Below, piece after piece: positions 1 to 9,522 of a DNA stretch of 64,000 nt. Position 1 is the stretch's first letter. Every line of letters begins with the position of its first letter. A program made the position numbers and the translations under genes. The notes below the pieces were generated by a model. It saw only the letters and a program-made list of their open reading frames with translations, did not search any database and was not told the origin of the DNA. Source of the DNA: DAONDQ01 sp035402645 (GTDB taxonomy: Bacteria; Cloacimonadota; Cloacimonadia; Cloacimonadales; DAONDQ01); NCBI GenBank assembly GCA_035402645.1, contig DAONDQ010000004.1, positions 1 to 64,000 on the forward strand, read 5' to 3'.

Positions 1-217
1 CGTCCCAACTGTTCACATCTAAGTTCACTATGGCAAGTGCAACATAGATATGTGTGCTCATTGACGGATTTCCTGCAAGATATGCAGCCTTATTATGAAA
101 TGATTTAAAATTGGCAGTAGCCGTTTTCTTGACTACATCTAAATCACAAGTCATAAGTTTGTGAACTCCGTCCGTGTGCGTAGCACCGAACACATCTGTA
201 AACGTTTTCTGTATCAT
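1..217 (-). CDS. Hypothetical late protein, partial (runs off left edge)
   Basis: Only the first 72 codons are inside the window. The start ATG at 217 follows AAGGAG with a 7-nt spacer, so the start is well supported. The visible part is soluble and mixed alpha/beta, with no signal peptide or recognisable motif; it begins MIQKTFTDVFGATHTDG. It follows the fibre genes in the same leftward unit, so a tail-fibre accessory or virion role is possible, but this rests on position alone. No function is assigned. Confidence 0.75.
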   Translation of the reverse strand, partial: MIQKTFTDVFGATHTDGVHKLMTCDLDVVKKTATANFKSFHNKAAYLAGNPSMSTHIYVALAIVNLDVNSWD

Positions 218-228
218 TTTATTACTCC

Positions 229-762
229 TTAATCAGTTGCTTCGTTATATGAACCGAATCTATCAACATCAACATGGGCATCGAGGTATGCCAAAGCTAT
301 CTCACCTGTTCCCCAAGTATCACCAGTGGTAACGCGCTGAATCTTAACCATCAGTATTGAGGAATATACTTCGCTAGATGGAGCAGCCATATCAGCAATC
401 AGAGTATCCAACTTCATCTTGTACTGATCGGTAGTAGCAAGTGTTATGGTCTTACTTCCACTGTTGGGAAGTGTAGCCGGTATTACATCACCGTGATTGA
501 ACCATCCCCAAGTGAAGTCAAACACAATATTTCCATTTGCCGAAGCTATTGGAACATAGTGTATATGTACGCTATCACATGGAGTCTGAAGTTTCTTTCG
601 GTGTGTCATTTGGAAAATCATACTAAAAATATCGTTCCTTGCAATATGAGGGATAACTACACCCGTAGTACGAAGTTCCCTAAGAGTCCACTGAGTAGTG
701 CCGGATAGGGCAGTTCCTAGTATTCCCTGTACATCATCATGATATAAATGTCCGGATTTCAT
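229..762 (-). CDS. Hypothetical fibre-region protein
   Basis: 177 aa. The start ATG is preceded by GAGG with a 6-nt spacer and lies 1 nt after the stop of the large repeat adhesin upstream. No domain is recognised. The sequence is rich in Thr, Ser, Trp and short beta-type stretches (for example FDFTWGWFNHGD) and has no membrane segment. It sits between the repeat adhesin and the gene cut by the left edge, in the unit that makes portal and fibres, so a virion or fibre-tip role is an inference from position only. Confidence 0.8.
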   Translation of the reverse strand: MKSGHLYHDDVQGILGTALSGTTQWTLRELRTTGVVIPHIARNDIFSMIFQMTHRKKLQTPCDSVHIHYVPIASANGNIVFDFTWGWFNHGDVIPATLPNSGSKTITLATTDQYKMKLDTLIADMAAPSSEVYSSILMVKIQRVTTGDTWGTGEIALAYLDAHVDVDRFGSYNEATD

Positions 763-763
763 T

Positions 764-3121
764 TTATGCCTCTATCGTTTGTTTCATTACCCACGCACTA
801 GACTCTCTGCGTTCGATAACGAAGTTATTACCACTGCGTCCGAATCTCCAACTTCCGTCTGTGGTAGGTTCGCCCCAGTAGTGGTACGAAGTAGACGGAG
901 TGATTAATGAATCAGCATTTATTTTCAGAGTCTGATCTGAAACTGCCGAACCCATTATACCGTAAAGTAATGCTTTAGCCTGTTCACCGGCAGTGTCGGT
1001 TCTATCGATGCAATCAAATATTAAACGATTAGAACCAAGTTCATATTTACCGGCACAGTTACCTATGAAGGTATTATATGATTGAGTTGTTAATGCAAGT
1101 CCTGCATACTTACCAAGCACTATATTATAACTACCAGTAGTCAGAAGTCCAAGTGATTGATCGCCTATTACCACGTTTTCAGAACCAGTAGTCAGTGCTC
1201 TCAAAGACATATAACCTATTGCTACATTTAAAGAGCCGGATGTAACACTTTGATACCCTAATGTTCCGTGTCCTATACCAATATTACCTACACCTGTATT
1301 ATTAGCAGGAGTGTTTGATCCGTCAATCGAGGATACACCTATACCAATATTGGAACTGCCTCTCATCTGATTCAAAGCATACTGACCTATGGCAATACAG
1401 TTTGTTGCAGTAGTAAGCATACCCGCGCATCCCATACCGATAGCTACATTAGCATATCCCGTACTTAGTGATTGTAAGCAGTTAGCGCCGACCGCCACGT
1501 TATTGTATCCAGTGTATATAGTTTGAAGTGCAAGAGTTCCTATTGCTATGTTGTTTGATCCAACATTTCCAATATTAGGGTAAGCACCTTCCATAGCTTG
1601 CTGACCGATTGCTACGTTATTTGATCCGTTCATCAATCTCATAGCCCAATATCCGATTGCAACGGAGTAATTAGAATCAGTAGTATCTACACCGGTATTA
1701 TAACCGATGAAGGTATTATTGAGACCAGTAGTTAATCCGTATCCTGCAGACCGACCTAAAGCTATGTTGTATGATGCCGTTGAACTGAAACTCATAGCTT
1801 GGTAACCGGCTACCACATTAAATGAACCAGTATTATTTGCAGGAGTTGCCGAACCAAACAGTGCTGCTGAACCGATTGCTATATTAGCATCGCCCTTCAT
1901 ATAATACATGGTACTGGGACCGACCGCTACGTTATGCGAATTAGTATCCATAGCTCTAGCTGCTGAATAACCAATCACAACATTGATCCCGCCGGTTGTC
2001 AAAGCACTACCTGTTGCAGCACCAACAAGAATATTACCTTGTGAAGTGGAAACGTTTGAACCGGCTTGATGCCCGATGGCTATGTTATATGTTCCGGTAG
2101 ACATATAGAACAATGATTCATTACCTATGGCTATATTTCCGCCACCAGTATTCTGTTCGTAAGTAGCTGAACCGTATAACGCACAGTAACCGAAAGCTAA
2201 ATTCTGACTACCTTTAACACCATACATAGCGCATGAACCGATCGCGGTGTTCGTGTATGCATCGACCATGTATAGACCGGCATAGTGACCGAGTAAAACA
2301 TTGTCATGACCAGTAGTGATATTATATCCGGATTGATTCGCCAATGCAAGATTGCGAGTACCGCTTGTAAGTAATCCCAAAGTAGAGTAACCTATGCCGA
2401 CGTTTCCACTTCCATCAATAATTGATGCTAAAGTAGCTACACCTATGGCTATATTACCACTGGGATTATTGTTTGTTCCGCCCTGTAAAGCGTTCGGTCC
2501 TACGGCTATATTGTTACTGCCGTTTAGATACTGTCCGGCTTGTGAGCCTATGAGAGTATTCGAGTTTCCAGTAGATAGACCATATCCTGCGTTTTGACCT
2601 AAGCAAACATTACTAGAGCCAGTTGTCAAAGCACGTAAACAGTTCATACCCATACCGGTATTGTACATACCGCTAGTGATATTATACATGCAATCATTAC
2701 CCATAGCAATATTGCCCGAACCAGTAACCGGATCAACATAACCGCTCATTGCCCTGTATCCGACGGCTACATTTGACCAACCAGTAGCTTTATACAATGC
2801 CCAAGCACCAATGGCAGTGTTGTACCAAGCATCAACGGCACTACCTAATGCACTGTAACCGACCGCTACATTATCCGAGTTCTCAACTATTTTGTTACCG
2901 GCATATGAACCAATCAAAACATTACGATAACCAATAGTGAGGGCGTTACCAGTTCCCCTACCAATCAAAATGTTATCAATTCCAGTTGTCAAAGCAGAAC
3001 CGCAAGATGCGCCCGCTTTTATATTAAACAATGTTTCGTCGTAGTAAGCGAAGATTGCTTTTGCATCAGCAACTTGCGCTCCCGTCGTAATATTTACTAA
3101 GCCTTTTAATTCATTAGCCAT
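764..3121 (-). CDS. YadA-head-like repeat adhesin / tail fibre
   Basis: 785 aa. After an N-terminal tag (KGLVNITTG, residues 6-14) the body from about residue 30 to 690 is a run of short repeats of the form N-x-x-[IVL]-G-x-x-[AS], often preceded by TTG or GS (SGNIAIG, TTGSSNVCLG). This is the pattern of left-handed beta-roll heads of trimeric autotransporters and of some phage fibres. The last 60 residues (YWGEPTTDGSWRFGRSGNN) resemble the C-terminal piece of many phage fibre-associated proteins. It likely forms a trimeric receptor-binding or decoration fibre. The start uses AAGGTGCGTT before ATG. The N-terminal tag recurs in the 139-aa protein two genes upstream, suggesting a shared docking site on the virion. 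Confidence 0.8.
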   Translation of the reverse strand: MANELKGLVNITTGAQVADAKAIFAYYDETLFNIKAGASCGSALTTGIDNILIGRGTGNALTIGYRNVLIGSYAGNKIVENSDNVAVGYSALGSAVDAWYNTAIGAWALYKATGWSNVAVGYRAMSGYVDPVTGSGNIAMGNDCMYNITSGMYNTGMGMNCLRALTTGSSNVCLGQNAGYGLSTGNSNTLIGSQAGQYLNGSNNIAVGPNALQGGTNNNPSGNIAIGVATLASIIDGSGNVGIGYSTLGLLTSGTRNLALANQSGYNITTGHDNVLLGHYAGLYMVDAYTNTAIGSCAMYGVKGSQNLAFGYCALYGSATYEQNTGGGNIAIGNESLFYMSTGTYNIAIGHQAGSNVSTSQGNILVGAATGSALTTGGINVVIGYSAARAMDTNSHNVAVGPSTMYYMKGDANIAIGSAALFGSATPANNTGSFNVVAGYQAMSFSSTASYNIALGRSAGYGLTTGLNNTFIGYNTGVDTTDSNYSVAIGYWAMRLMNGSNNVAIGQQAMEGAYPNIGNVGSNNIAIGTLALQTIYTGYNNVAVGANCLQSLSTGYANVAIGMGCAGMLTTATNCIAIGQYALNQMRGSSNIGIGVSSIDGSNTPANNTGVGNIGIGHGTLGYQSVTSGSLNVAIGYMSLRALTTGSENVVIGDQSLGLLTTGSYNIVLGKYAGLALTTQSYNTFIGNCAGKYELGSNRLIFDCIDRTDTAGEQAKALLYGIMGSAVSDQTLKINADSLITPSTSYHYWGEPTTDGSWRFGRSGNNFVIERRESSAWVMKQTIEA

Positions 3122-3129
3122 AACGCACC

Positions 3130-4128
3130 TTATGATAATATTTTAGGGTTAGAATAAGTTGATGGATTAAGTATAGCTGCGAAATTAACTTTGTTATTTA
3201 CATCGTTAATTAAAGTTGATTCCGGAATCAGAAGACTATTATTCATCCAATCCAATTCTATCCACTGATCCGGTTCCGTTGTAGAAGCCGAAACATAAGC
3301 TAATCCATATGTAAGAAACATACATGGATTTGCTCCATTGGGTATTATAAACATTTGGTCTAAAGACATACTTGTTTTCTCAAGAGGAACAGGAATCTGT
3401 AATTTAGATACATCACCTATATAAGAACCAACTATTAGTTCTGCTGAAGGTTCTGTATCTTCACACATAACAAATCCGTAATAGCGAACTCCGGCAGCAT
3501 TTACCATTGTACCAGTGCTGATTGATATACCATCCGAAGTAAAACCACTTATGCCGGTTGTTAAATCAGCAGTAGCTGCAAGAAAATAGCTAGAGTAATA
3601 ATCAGCATGATTAGATGTCCTAAATATCGCAGGATGTGCACCCGCTCCTTTAATAACAACCACTACTTTTGATTTAGTGGTTAAATCTATTCCCAATCCA
3701 GTTAATGTCCTTGCTAAGCCATTACCATCATAATAAAATGATTGATAACGCATATTAGTGAGAGTTCTTCCATTATGTGCTGAAAGTCCCCAAAATTTAT
3801 AATCTACTCCATTGGTATTAACTGATGCATGAGTTCCCAATCTCATTTCATTTCCATTATATGTTGCACCAAATCCACCAAGTATGTTGGCTACGGCTGA
3901 ACCTTTGCATCCGCCTAATATAGTTCCCATTACACCCTGCACGGCAGTATCGGCTTTAGTAACTATGAAATGTGGATCTTGTCCTGTTTGAAGAATTGAA
4001 CCGGCTGAATCGCCAACATATGTTCCAAGGAAAAGACTTGCTTTTCCCCAAATGCACTGATTAGCGACCTTAGCGCCATGTCCTAAGATACTAAAATTTA
4101 AAGTACTATTTGAATCATTTTTAATCAT
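3130..4128 (-). CDS. Hypothetical fibre-region protein
   Basis: 332 aa. Its ATG overlaps the stop of the 139-aa gene upstream (ATGA), indicating coupled translation. No domain is recognised. Composition is Gly/Ser/Thr/Asn rich with many short hydrophobic beta-type stretches and no signal peptide or coiled coil, as in secreted or virion beta-rich proteins. A Gly-rich stretch (GVMGTILGG, about residues 65-73) and aromatic runs near the middle are visible. Position inside the fibre block suggests a virion component. What exactly it does cannot be read from the sequence. Confidence 0.75.
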   Translation of the reverse strand: MIKNDSNSTLNFSILGHGAKVANQCIWGKASLFLGTYVGDSAGSILQTGQDPHFIVTKADTAVQGVMGTILGGCKGSAVANILGGFGATYNGNEMRLGTHASVNTNGVDYKFWGLSAHNGRTLTNMRYQSFYYDGNGLARTLTGLGIDLTTKSKVVVVIKGAGAHPAIFRTSNHADYYSSYFLAATADLTTGISGFTSDGISISTGTMVNAAGVRYYGFVMCEDTEPSAELIVGSYIGDVSKLQIPVPLEKTSMSLDQMFIIPNGANPCMFLTYGLAYVSASTTEPDQWIELDWMNNSLLIPESTLINDVNNKVNFAAILNPSTYSNPKILS

Positions 4129-4544
4129 TGTATCACCGATATGTTACCAGTTGAATTTATTACTAAAAATGTAGTATCTGCCACAACACAAAGCAAATCC
4201 ACAGTATCGCGTTTATATGTAGCCTGTATTGCTCCATTCGTTCCAACAGTGGTTGGATAATCTCCCATAATTATCTGTTGTCCTGCAAACTGCTGAATAC
4301 CCCATAATCCTTCTCCCATACCCACTACCTTAAATATAGTTCCTTTAACACATGTTTGGGGAAGTTTAAGACCTTGATAAGTTGCTTTTAAAACTAAATG
4401 TATAGTATTAGGTGTTAAAATAACAACAGGTACACTATTTACATCTATCATTGATCTGTATCCCACTATACTTTGAAGATAGCGAGCATCCGGATCAACT
4501 TCTTGTCCGGTAGTTACATCCACTAATCCTTTGATGTTGCTCAT
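4125..4544 (-). CDS. Small virion protein with KGLV-TTG N-terminal tag
   Basis: 139 aa. The N-terminus (IKGLVDVTTGQEV, residues 4-16) closely matches that of the 785-aa adhesin (LKGLVNITTGAQV) although the rest of the two proteins is unrelated, so it probably carries the same docking peptide. The remainder is beta-rich and resembles the C-terminal sandwich-like modules attached to phage fibres, but no family is recognised. The start has AAGGAAC upstream. It is coupled by ATGA overlap to the 332-aa gene downstream. Confidence 0.75.
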   Translation of the reverse strand: MSNIKGLVDVTTGQEVDPDARYLQSIVGYRSMIDVNSVPVVILTPNTIHLVLKATYQGLKLPQTCVKGTIFKVVGMGEGLWGIQQFAGQQIIMGDYPTTVGTNGAIQATYKRDTVDLLCVVADTTFLVINSTGNISVIQ

Positions 4545-4553
4545 ATTAGTTCC

Positions 4554-7439
4554 TTACCAAGTTGTTTCCACTACGTGACGGATAACAACATTGTCTGCTA
4601 CCCAAATATAATTATAGCCACCATAGTAACCGCGTTCACCGTCTTTACCTGTCGATGTCGGTGTAGGTGCTGCACTAAGTGTCCTACGTGATGCAATAGG
4701 CTGATTCTCGCTGTTACGGTAGAGCGTATAAGCTGCACCGTTAAATGCGTGTGAATCAAGTCCGGCATCGTAAGCGTATGCATTACCGGCAGTGTTCTTT
4801 TTGATTGTGAAATCAAAGTCGCCCGCTCCGGTATTGAATACAGAGTTCACTCCGCGTGTTTCAAATCCGATAGTAGGTCTAGTTGCAGTGTTGAAGAGTC
4901 CAACACCGAAGCAACTATTATAGATACAAGTTACCGCGCGGTCATTTGTAGCAAAGTACATCGGTTTGTTGGCATCGTTCGTGTTACCAAGAACTACTGC
5001 TTCTGATTCTGCAATCGCGTTACCTGCAAGATCCTTAATAAAGGACGAACCCGCATAGGTCGCTCCGCACATTCTTATAAATGTACCTCTTGAAGTACCT
5101 CTGTTTGATGAAACAATCAATTCTGCAAGTCCTGCAGATGCACTGCCCAGTACCGACAACTGATTAGCAAAGCCATTAGTGATTTCAACAAAATGTCCAC
5201 TAATAGTAAGTTTGCTAGTGATTGACCAAGTACCGCCAAGTGTCATGCGAGCGACATCCATATTACCACTGACTATATCTGTTGTCGCGTGAGTATGACC
5301 GGTAAGAGAGAAGCTACTGAACGAGTAGCCACTGTCTTTAAGTATAGAACCTGTTGCGCCATTAAATGATGCGAAGTTTCCGTCTACTGCGCTTGTAGGA
5401 CCGCTAACTATGCTATCAACATTGCGCTGAACAAGATTCCATTTGCTTCCAACAGTAGCTTGATCGCCGGATGCAGTTCCGTCGGTGTTACAAATCATCA
5501 TATCACCAACTTCAACTATTGTACCGGATGATCCACCAATCTTTCCTGCTACTGAAACAACATACAGATGACCACAATCTGCTGCAGGATAATTAGGAGA
5601 AGCTGCACAATCAATTACACCTTTGTACACTAGAGCATTTGCAGCTGCGATTAGACCATCAACATACAACTTATTTACAAGCTGATAGTCAGTAGTGGGA
5701 GATGCAGTAGGTCCGATTGGGAATGTTCCGAATGTATGAACATCTGTTCCCGCGTCGTAATTATATGCGATTCCAGAGGTTTTCTTATAGATAAGGAAGT
5801 CCATATCTTGGGCATCCTTATTGAAGTAGTTAGCAAAAGCACCGGCAGTGTTACCATCGAATGATGCAATAACTTTACCGTTAGCTTCCAACTGAATGAA
5901 ACCACGTTGGAACTTCAATCTAGTATTAGTATCCGGAGTTCCTGCCATATAGTGACGTATGCTATCCGCTACCTGTATATCGCCATATATGAATCTGACC
6001 ACTGCACCGGAGATATCGAGAGTGGAATTGAGTGCCCAATCACCACTGAGAGGCATACGAGCGATATCAAGATTTCCACTTATTAAATCACTTGTTGCAT
6101 GGCTATGACCGACCACCGATACAACATTTCCGGCAACAGTAACTTGTCCATCATTTCTGACTCTAAACAGGTCAGTATCAGACGAATTTGTTACATGGAA
6201 AGCATCAACTTGATCATCACTTGTACGACCTTTAACTTTCAATCTGTCTTGAGATGTCCCGAGTGTACCTATTCCAAAACCGCCACTTGAGCCATTATAG
6301 AAGGAAGTGCTACTTCCACCGTTCATAACTATTCCTTGAGTGGAAGAGTTACCGCGATAGATATTGATTATACCACCAAGATTATCTGCACCAAATATGA
6401 TACCAATATGATTAAATGTGGCTGCGGTATCTTCGAGCGTTAGGAATGTGAAAGTGGAATTATCTTTCGGTCCAATCATTCTGTGAGATGACGTAACGGT
6501 CGACCATGTTCCGCCAACTGGCATAGCCAACGGATCGATTGTATCACCAGTATTATGTGCGCTAAGAACGGTCGTCGCGCGATCCCAAAGATTTTCGGGA
6601 ACTATTGCATCATCAACATACTTCTTATTAGCAAACTGATAATCCGTTGTTGGTGCTGCTGAAGGTCCGACAGGGAACGTGCTGAAAGTGTGCAAATCAA
6701 GTCCTGCATCATACTTATAAGCGTTGATTCCTGCGGTAGCTGCGCTTATGTTGAAGTCCAAATCTTGATGCCCGAAGTTGAAATCAATTACTCCGGACCC
6801 GAAAAGAAGACCATTGTAACTTATTCCGGAACTTATCTGTATGAGATTCAATCCACCTATTCTGCGAATAGTGGCAACACCACTTGCGCCTAAATAGAAC
6901 TCAACACCGGTTGCAACTGTATTAACCATCTGAAACGCGAGAGCCTGTGCAGTTACATTGGTACTATTAAGTTTTACAGTTGTTGCTGATGCTAATGCGT
7001 TCTCGATTGTCAAATCACCAGTTACGTTCCAAGTTCCGCTAACTGGCATACGTGCGACATTGAGATTACCGCTTGAAAGGTCACCGGCTGATCTCGTAGC
7101 AATGTCTGCGATGGACGACGTTGTCTTATCAATCATCGCCCAAGTATAATCATTGGCTGCAGGATAAACGTTACCCATTCTAGGTGCGCCCATAGGTCCG
7201 AAGGATAGTACGCCCGATTGCATACTCGTATCAAGCCATGTGGCAGTTCCGGTATCCCATACCCACATAGTATCGGTAGAGCCAACGATTGCGAACCAAC
7301 CCGCCTGTCCAGGTGTAGGCAAAGCTGCAGGATTTACATAGTATCCCTTGAAGTTCGCCAGTGATGCAAACTCTGCATGGTCATGACATACAAGACTTAT
7401 GCCAAGTTTCTTTAAGAAAATGTCTACAACTGGAGTCAT
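4554..7439 (-). CDS. Modular tail fibre protein
   Basis: 961 aa with internal repeats. A module resembling SGNLNVARMPVSGTW recurs near residues 122, 455 and 725, with a diverged copy near 300. Each module is followed by a beta-rich stretch ending in YDAG-[LT]-D-x-H-x-F and, in two modules, the phage-fibre motif PTTDYQxxNKxYVD (near 267 and 585), a hallmark of long tail fibres. The N-terminal 75 residues (W-rich, AGWFAIVGSTDTMWVWD) look like a carbohydrate- or particle-binding domain common in phage fibres. A strong AAGGAG precedes the ATG. Role: host recognition or fibre shaft; the receptor is unknown. Confidence 0.85.
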   Translation of the reverse strand: MTPVVDIFLKKLGISLVCHDHAEFASLANFKGYYVNPAALPTPGQAGWFAIVGSTDTMWVWDTGTATWLDTSMQSGVLSFGPMGAPRMGNVYPAANDYTWAMIDKTTSSIADIATRSAGDLSSGNLNVARMPVSGTWNVTGDLTIENALASATTVKLNSTNVTAQALAFQMVNTVATGVEFYLGASGVATIRRIGGLNLIQISSGISYNGLLFGSGVIDFNFGHQDLDFNISAATAGINAYKYDAGLDLHTFSTFPVGPSAAPTTDYQFANKKYVDDAIVPENLWDRATTVLSAHNTGDTIDPLAMPVGGTWSTVTSSHRMIGPKDNSTFTFLTLEDTAATFNHIGIIFGADNLGGIINIYRGNSSTQGIVMNGGSSTSFYNGSSGGFGIGTLGTSQDRLKVKGRTSDDQVDAFHVTNSSDTDLFRVRNDGQVTVAGNVVSVVGHSHATSDLISGNLDIARMPLSGDWALNSTLDISGAVVRFIYGDIQVADSIRHYMAGTPDTNTRLKFQRGFIQLEANGKVIASFDGNTAGAFANYFNKDAQDMDFLIYKKTSGIAYNYDAGTDVHTFGTFPIGPTASPTTDYQLVNKLYVDGLIAAANALVYKGVIDCAASPNYPAADCGHLYVVSVAGKIGGSSGTIVEVGDMMICNTDGTASGDQATVGSKWNLVQRNVDSIVSGPTSAVDGNFASFNGATGSILKDSGYSFSSFSLTGHTHATTDIVSGNMDVARMTLGGTWSITSKLTISGHFVEITNGFANQLSVLGSASAGLAELIVSSNRGTSRGTFIRMCGATYAGSSFIKDLAGNAIAESEAVVLGNTNDANKPMYFATNDRAVTCIYNSCFGVGLFNTATRPTIGFETRGVNSVFNTGAGDFDFTIKKNTAGNAYAYDAGLDSHAFNGAAYTLYRNSENQPIASRRTLSAAPTPTSTGKDGERGYYGGYNYIWVADNVVIRHVVETTW

Positions 7440-7450
7440 GTTAGTTCTCC

Positions 7451-7765
7451 TTATTTATATGTTAGGAGAGCACGATTTGCAGCGATATTGTCAAATTTAC
7501 CATCGCCGTCTGCCCATTCCGTTGTGATTACTGAACCAACAGTTGTTGACCGTTGTATCTGCCATACCGCTGCATTGACATTAGAACCACAAGCAGCCCG
7601 ACAAGTATAAATGCAAAGAGGATCGGTAGTGTCCGTTATCTCTTTAAGAACGTCTGGCTCAATGATAACGATTTCACGCTTATCACCAGTTTCGTTCCTC
7701 TGCATGTTTCCTTCATCATACGGTCTCGGTAGACCATCGTACACGGGTTTGAATACCTTCTTCAT
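7451..7765 (-). CDS. Portal-proximal small structural protein with FKPVYD tag
   Basis: 104 aa. Its ATG overlaps the end of the portal gene and is preceded by GAGGTGCGTC. It begins MKKVFKPVYDG; the FKPVYD element also opens the scaffold, major capsid and tape measure proteins of this phage, which is the main argument for a role in virion assembly. The C-terminal part (WQIQRSTTVGSVITTEWADG) resembles small proteins often encoded next to phage fibre genes. The family name is not known to me. Confidence 0.75.
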   Translation of the reverse strand: MKKVFKPVYDGLPRPYDEGNMQRNETGDKREIVIIEPDVLKEITDTTDPLCIYTCRAACGSNVNAAVWQIQRSTTVGSVITTEWADGDGKFDNIAANRALLTYK

Positions 7766-9522
7766 GACGCACCTCTTGTCTTATTTTTATTATTAATTGG
7801 ATTCATATTTCCATCTTGGGAAATCTTTTTCATATCTTTAGCCATTGTCCCGTCAGCCATCTGCATCATGGCTTTCTTTCCACCTTGCGAATTAGGATCG
7901 CCTTGAGCAGCTTGTATACGAGCAAGTCTTTCTGCGTGGTCTTGCGAGGCTTTCGCTGCTTCGCCTTTTGGGAAACCAATAGTTTCCGACGCCGTAGCAT
8001 TGGAAACAAGTCCTGCTTCTGCAGCCTTCATAATGAATTCCGGATCGGTATTCATAACCTCAGCTGAATCAATTTCCTCGAATATCTCGTCCATAGTGGT
8101 AGGAGATGCTTTATGCCCGAGAGTAAGTTGAGCAATATCCTTAGCTATGGCTTTCTGATATATCTTACTTGGAACAGTAATCATAACTTTAGCTTTCTTC
8201 ATGGCTTCATCAGAACGTTCAGCTTCTGTCTGTAATGTGAACTGGCGAGGATAAGCTACTGTTACGTCATTAGGCTTATTCTCGTACATATGCCACAGTT
8301 CAGCTATGCGACGTTCAGTTGATTCAAGCATCACACCGAGATAAGCCAATCCGCTAACGAGACCTTCGTTGTCTAATTCCTTACTTTCAGCTGATGCCAT
8401 ACGAGGTCTGATATTATTGAGATTCAGAGAGATGAGTTCGCGTATTTCTTTCTTCATAGCATCCTGTTTCTCCATCGAAACCTTTAGAGGTTCGGGAGAA
8501 GGATGTATGAATCCCGGACGTTCTGAACCGACAGGATATTTACGCCCTTGTGCTGCACCAGTTACGATTTCTTTTGCCTTAGCTTGATCAGCTTCTTGAG
8601 TTGTTCCTTCTACTGGAGCAGTATTCCCACCTAATCCGCCAGTGCTAACCGCTGCAGTTGATGCGGTCTGTGCCTTACGGATGTACTCCATCATATCACT
8701 TTTTGGATCATACTGTTCAGTATAGAACGGGAAATTTGATTTCGTTATGTAATTGATGTCGGAAGAAGCAATATTAAGAAGAGCAATCTGATAATTGGCT
8801 ATATCTGCCATCAATGCTTGCTTTGTTTCCAGTATGATAAATGGTATTTCTTTGATTTTCAAATCAAAACCGCTTATCTCGTTTCCTGCTTCATCATACT
8901 CGGTAATGGAGACGCCCGCCGGTGTCCTAACTAAGTATCGGTAGGTTATCTCTATTTCGTCCGGAAGTCCCCACTGTTCATCAACGTCATTACCATGACA
9001 ACGAAGAAGCAGAACCGATAATTTGTTATCTTCGCCATACTGCCAAGAGAGAATATCCTCAGTAGGGAATGTGTATATGTATGGGTGCTTATCTCCGAGG
9101 GTAGCCATCGTAGGTCCGATGTTCTTGTGCATATCCACGTATATGCCTACGCGAGCCATAGGAAGAAGTTCAGTTAATACGTTCTCGCCAATGTAACCAT
9201 TCATGCTTGAACCGTGTTCATCTACTCCACCAATCAATCCGGCTATGGCTTTCTGATATGATTCAGAACCATTTGTACGACGAATGTCGTTGGCTCGACT
9301 GAATATGGCTTTCCTAACGTCCTCGATAGCAGTTTTTGCGAAAGCCGGAACATAGGTAATAGCCTTCCTAACAAGGAAATCGTTATTCGTTTCCCTTGTG
9401 GAATAGTATTTAAGATACTGATCTATGAAATCGTCGCCACCGGCATATGTGTAACGCCACTTCTTCCACTTGTCATACATGGCTTTATATTCGGGATGAC
9501 GAATATCAATCAGCTTACCCAT
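7762..9522 (-). CDS. Portal protein
   Basis: 586 aa, the usual size for a portal. It lies directly after the terminase large subunit: the large-subunit stop and the portal start share position 9522. The N-terminus (HPEYKAMYDKWKKWRYTYAGG) and the long alpha-helical C-terminal half (residues 340-560, with ESKELDNEGLV and SAEVMNTDPEFIMKAAEAG) fit portal proteins that form the dodecameric DNA gate. A Gly/Ala-rich low-complexity stretch lies near residues 285-320. The tail end (NNKNKTRGAS) is basic. Assignment rests on position, length and fold character more than on a signature motif. Confidence 0.85.
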   Translation of the reverse strand: MGKLIDIRHPEYKAMYDKWKKWRYTYAGGDDFIDQYLKYYSTRETNNDFLVRKAITYVPAFAKTAIEDVRKAIFSRANDIRRTNGSESYQKAIAGLIGGVDEHGSSMNGYIGENVLTELLPMARVGIYVDMHKNIGPTMATLGDKHPYIYTFPTEDILSWQYGEDNKLSVLLLRCHGNDVDEQWGLPDEIEITYRYLVRTPAGVSITEYDEAGNEISGFDLKIKEIPFIILETKQALMADIANYQIALLNIASSDINYITKSNFPFYTEQYDPKSDMMEYIRKAQTASTAAVSTGGLGGNTAPVEGTTQEADQAKAKEIVTGAAQGRKYPVGSERPGFIHPSPEPLKVSMEKQDAMKKEIRELISLNLNNIRPRMASAESKELDNEGLVSGLAYLGVMLESTERRIAELWHMYENKPNDVTVAYPRQFTLQTEAERSDEAMKKAKVMITVPSKIYQKAIAKDIAQLTLGHKASPTTMDEIFEEIDSAEVMNTDPEFIMKAAEAGLVSNATASETIGFPKGEAAKASQDHAERLARIQAAQGDPNSQGGKKAMMQMADGTMAKDMKKISQDGNMNPINNKNKTRGAS

